Shown piece after piece: positions 60,601 through 64,000 of a stretch of 64,000 nucleotides of DNA. A program made the translations under genes and the position numbers. Where the stretch lies: positions 2,023,650 to 2,087,649 of the forward strand of contig JANPYM010000008.1 of the NCBI GenBank assembly GCA_025890175.1, given 5' to 3'. The notes under the pieces are model-generated. The model was not told where the DNA came from, did no database searches, and saw only the letters and a list, made by a program, of their open reading frames with translations. Numbering within the stretch: the first letter of the stretch is position 1; each line of letters starts with the position of its first letter. This DNA comes from Ciborinia camelliae. Its lineage: Eukaryota; Ascomycota; Leotiomycetes; Helotiales; Sclerotiniaceae.

Positions 60601-61304
60601 CTTGCGCCATATGATGAGAGACCTGCTTCCGCATGAGGAAGATCATCGCCTAGCCTAGACCCTCTATAGTCTGATCCTGGCGAATTGAAGCTGATAGAAT
60701 GAAAACTTGATCTATCGTGTGGCTGGCCATCTGGAGTTGTAGGGTGTGCCCCGCTCATCGGTTGGAGATGATTTGAATCAGTCAAAGGTATTCGGTCAGA
60801 ATCAGGTGGAAAATAGGAGTTATCGGCATCCCCTAAATCTCCATAGGTATGCGCATAAGGTGTAAGTAAGTGCTCAGATCCAAACGACATGGACCTTTCT
60901 CTAGGGGCATGAGATAAATTGATGTCCGGTACATTGAGGCCTGCGAATCCCATAGCGGCTTGAAAATCCGCGGGATTTCCCACAGGCGAGGTAGGTGTTT
61001 CCACTTCATCTTCGTGTCCTCCCCCAAGAGATGGTTGTAGTGTCAGAGGCACCGGGCCACCTGCTCGGTTTGATCTCCCCGCTGGACGAGGAGAGGAATC
61101 CCCTAGCCTTTCATATCCAGTACCGGGATTTATGCTAGCCAGCGGACGAATCCCCCCTCCCGCCAAAAGACTCCTCCCTCGTGTAAGTCGCCGCCCGTCA
61201 TCTCCTAAGTCCGCAGAATCGGGTGGCCGTGTTAAATCTCGTAAAGGTATCGATTGAGGAGGACTCGATGAATTATTGGAACCATGGGTGTTGTTTGGAG
61301 GCAT
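54616..61304 (-). CDS. CCH1: CCH1, pore subunit of the high-affinity calcium influx system
   Basis: Five exons on the minus strand (61304-59583, 59530-57140, 57087-55328, 55277-55188, 55135-54616) give 2160 aa. All introns are 49-52 nt GT-AG and keep frame. The 5' frame extends only from a TTG, so the ATG at 61304 (MPPNNTHGS) is the start. A cytosolic Ser/Pro-rich N-terminus (about 1-365) precedes four six-helix repeats, with Arg-rich S4 helices such as FRMLSCLRILRLLAL. Pore-loop positions read Asn718 (MTGNTFTDLMYY), Glu982 (SSENWTE), Glu1454 (SQEGWVD) and Glu1743 (CGEGWNQ). An EF-hand-like loop (DPDGTGFIEKDHF) lies near 1833. With Mid1, Cch1 mediates calcium entry at the plasma membrane during stress and polarised growth. 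Confidence 0.96.
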
Positions 61305-62975
61305 TATGCCCAATTCCAATCCCCAGAATGCCCGTCAATTATCCCACTATCTTTAATGTCTGCCGTTGCAAGAATAAAAAATCGCAACGGTGCTAATGCG
61401 CCAGATGTCCCCTGGGACCAACGCGTGGAGCGGATCGTTCTAGTCCTCAAGTCGTTATCATTATCGCTAGGACTTTGTATATTTTCCTCAACTATGTGGT
61501 ATTTCCCTAAGTTCTGGAGTTTCCTTTTCGTCAATTATGTTGCTTTTTTGTTTTTGTTTTGTTTTCTTGGAGCATCAAGGATCCAAGGTTTGCGGATTTG
61601 CGGGTTTGCGGTTTGCGGTTGACTTTTTGAAATGGCTTCTGTAACCAATGCCTTACACGAGCTTCATATCTGCACTTATGCTACAAACAGTAAGGTTCGA
61701 TTGTGACAGGGGTAATATGCTATTTTAAAACAGGGCTATCGTGGCTGAAAAAAGATACGGGGCTGAGGGGGGAACCACGTGCAATTGGAAGAAGAGCACG
61801 GATTCACAGTTGACCACAGTAGAAGGAAATACTCGTATAATCGTATTATTATTACATTTCACCTAGCTACCTATCATGGAGAGAGCATTTGAAGCTGGAG
61901 ATGAATAGAAATGAGGTACCGGATCCAGGCCCATAGATACTCGTACCGACAAGTTGTGATCCTCTAAGGTTAATTTGGTACTTTGAAACGTGTAAAGGAA
62001 CGTTCTGTCCCATAAATATGCGGCACAGACTTTTAACATGCATATGATACCTACTAGGTACCCTCTTGAGTTCTGCAAGGTGCGTAGAGGTGAGTTGGGG
62101 GTGGAAAGGGGGAAGAGAGGAACACATGTATAAACACACTGCAATTGGATATTTATAGTACCAAATGACCCAATTGACTTGTTGCTATTATTTCACTAGA
62201 AGATGTTTTTCTGATATGGTTTACAACTTTACCCGACATTTACATACCTACCTAGAAGTGGGTAGTGGCTGTGGCTGTGGCTGTGGCTGTGGCTGTGGCT
62301 GGTGTGAGTTTCAATTCGCATTCGCACCTGATTTGTTTGAGAGGCAGGATCATCACTTCCTTGGCACCTATCAAAAGTCTCACATTATTTACCTAGGTAC
62401 CTGGGTAGGTAGGTCAATTATTGATTGATAAATAATCTCTTCAGCCTTTCAGCCTTATCTTACCCCACATTTCACATCAGCAATGAAATCCAGACGAGTC
62501 TACTCCGTACTGCAATATCTACCTAACCCACCTAGTCAACTGGTAATTACATGAAGCTACTCGTCAGACGAAACAATACAACAGGTCCATCCCCAAGATC
62601 ATTTAAGCTTCGTTATTGAAATTCTTTAAGATATGAACTATTGTGCCGGAAGAACTACTCTGTTGCTGCCACTGGTATATATGATCAATGAATGTTTGTG
62701 TTTATTCTTTTATTTCCTCGATTGTGTATAGGAGGTAGAGCTAACCCCAAAGACCATTCTATAGGTGACTCTCACTTGAATATTCTAAGTGTACCTACTA
62801 ATTGACTTCTTATTTACACTCATCCGGTCATAATCTGGTAAGTATGACATCCATCATATTTACAAAAGATAATGAATGACCTTTACGCTTCTGCCTCCCA
62901 GGGCCTAAAGCCCCCCTAACAAAAAAAAAAATAACCTTGGAAATGCACAATCAAAAAGGCAAAAGGTTGGATATA
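61305..62975. other. CCH1 upstream region, gene-free
   Basis: No protein gene is recognised. The first few hundred bases must carry the CCH1 promoter and leader. A TGGCTG hexanucleotide repeat lies at 62266-62301, and CCTAGGTACC-type phrases are common. The right end leads into the 3' flank of the 5S rRNA gene. Confidence 0.5.
62266..62301 (+). repeat. (TGGCTG)n hexanucleotide repeat
   Basis: Six tandem copies in non-coding DNA. Confidence 0.85.
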
Positions 62976-63094
62976 ACATACAACAGTGGGGATTCGCTGG
63001 TGGTCACCCACCCAACTACTAATCCACCGATCTGAAGCTTGTGTATGGCAGAGCGGACGGGATGCCCAATTCTCTTCAGTCTATGGTCGTATGT
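62976..63094 (-). rRNA. 5S ribosomal RNA
   Basis: On the minus strand 119 nt start ACATACGACCATAG and end GTTGTATGT, which pair as helix I. The family blocks CCCGTCCGCTC and TTAGTAGTTGGGTGGGTGAC are present, followed by CACCAGCGAATCCC. Helix II is a perfect CTGAAG/CTTCAG pair and GGCA/TGCC closes the next helix, so the copy looks functional. T-rich DNA follows the 3' end (TTTTGCCTTTTTG), suitable for Pol III termination. A lone 5S gene away from the rDNA array fits the dispersed arrangement of many filamentous ascomycetes. Confidence 0.95.
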
Positions 63095-64000
63095 GTGACG
63101 ATTAAAGCTTTGTGATGATATATTCATATCGGGATAATTGGTGAGCTAGGCGCGGAGACAACCTCAAGCTTGAGGGGTTGTGTTGTGAGTGAAATCTCTA
63201 CCTAAATTTTTGGCCAAGCTCCGGAATATGTAGGAATCATATGGGGAGGAGATTAATATAGAAAAAGAAGTAATGTGCAAGGGGAAATGTTTTAGAGCCT
63301 TGGCGATGAAAGTTGACCTGCATCACAAAGTGTTGTGTGATTAAACCAAAGAATCAAAATTGATGGATTATATAATCAACCTTTCTTTCGGCTCCCTTTG
63401 AGGCTCAATGGGGGGATGGCAATACTACATGCAAAAAGGCTCTAAAACACATATATGCCCTTCAAACTAAAAATGCTTTTTTGTTTGTTGCATATCTGAA
63501 AGTGCTAAGAGAATGAAAATGTTAAGGGGGACTGCTTTGTTGCATATCTGAAAATGCTAAGGGGACGAAAGGCACCAGAAGTATTTGTAGAAGAAGTACA
63601 GGCAGAGGAGGGAGAACAGGCAGAGGCCTTGTGATTACAAATGTAGTGGCAGAGCAAGCTGATAAGGAATGGCAATCCATTAATGTTCATCAATAAAGAG
63701 AAGTGATGTATAGAGGGAGGTAATATGTAACGAGGTGCGATATGTCAGGGGAACTAAAAAGTAATGTGTGAGAATGGGAAAAACATATTGTATAAAGAGG
63801 CAGCACCATCATGGATTAAATATATGAGGTATGTAAGATACAATACGAGATACACTAATCCTCATCATATCCCATCATAAAGTAAAGCACCGGGTGAAGA
63901 AATCATTACATTCACACTTGTAGATGTTCAATTTCAAGCGAAACAACCAAACAAAACGCACATGCACATGCATTGTTATATTGAAATGAAGGGGCCCAAA
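63095..64000. other. gene-free right flank with two TTTGTTGCATATC motifs
   Basis: No gene seen. Two copies of TTTGTTGCATATCTGAAA (from 63484 and 63536) each continue to TGCTAAG and a GAAA block. They are the inverse of the motif clustered at 27430-28140. Confidence 0.5.

Noticed and set aside
1..64000. CRISPR arrays, bacterial operons, ribosome binding sites
   Set aside because: The window is eukaryotic nuclear DNA with spliced genes; the repeats seen are minisatellites, LTRs and TIRs without regular spacers.

Overview
The window is fungal nuclear DNA. Short GT-AG introns (about 50-95 nt) interrupt conserved genes, there is a HET-domain gene (a family largely confined to Pezizomycotina), and the repeats carry heavy C-to-T / G-to-A transition damage of the kind left by repeat-induced point mutation (RIP). 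Gene content and texture fit a filamentous ascomycete, most likely a leotiomycete such as the Sclerotiniaceae; the genus-level guess is inference.

The window has two compartments. Positions 1-42,000 are gene-poor and repeat-rich. Two very AT-rich blocks are bounded by terminal inverted repeats (TIRs): 4997-11650 (79-bp TIRs, 7-bp target duplication) and 34872-41589 (long TIRs, 8-bp target duplication, inserted in a 74-bp minisatellite). Both are littered with short LTRs. Several of these are solo LTRs with perfect 5-bp target duplications, and they stay GC-rich and palindrome-rich inside DNA that is otherwise almost pure A/T. Between the blocks lie an AT satellite, more LTR copies, a recurring 13-nt motif and long stretches with no recognisable gene. 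Only two protein genes are called here: a 113-aa two-helix membrane protein (11832-12173) and a three-exon protein with three Cys/His repeats (20623-21886).

Positions 42,300-61,300 are gene-dense and conserved: ESF1 (pre-rRNA processing, minus), an acylphosphatase (four exons, plus, divergent from ESF1), a secreted GH3 beta-glucosidase-like protein (three exons, minus), a HET-domain protein (four exons, plus) and CCH1, the four-repeat high-affinity calcium channel subunit (five exons, minus). A dispersed 5S rRNA gene lies at 62976-63094 (minus). These genes do not form one pathway; ordinary housekeeping and signalling genes sit beside a transposon-rich block.

A run of ten N at 53775-53784 is flanked by two identical 34-bp sequences, so the gap is probably an unmerged contig overlap. 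I found no clear new multi-gene system. The most unusual material is in the repeats: hairpin-dense LTRs apparently spared by RIP, an LTR that straddles a RIP boundary, TTGTACAA arrays inside a transposon end, and the GAT(A/G)TGCAACAAA motif family.
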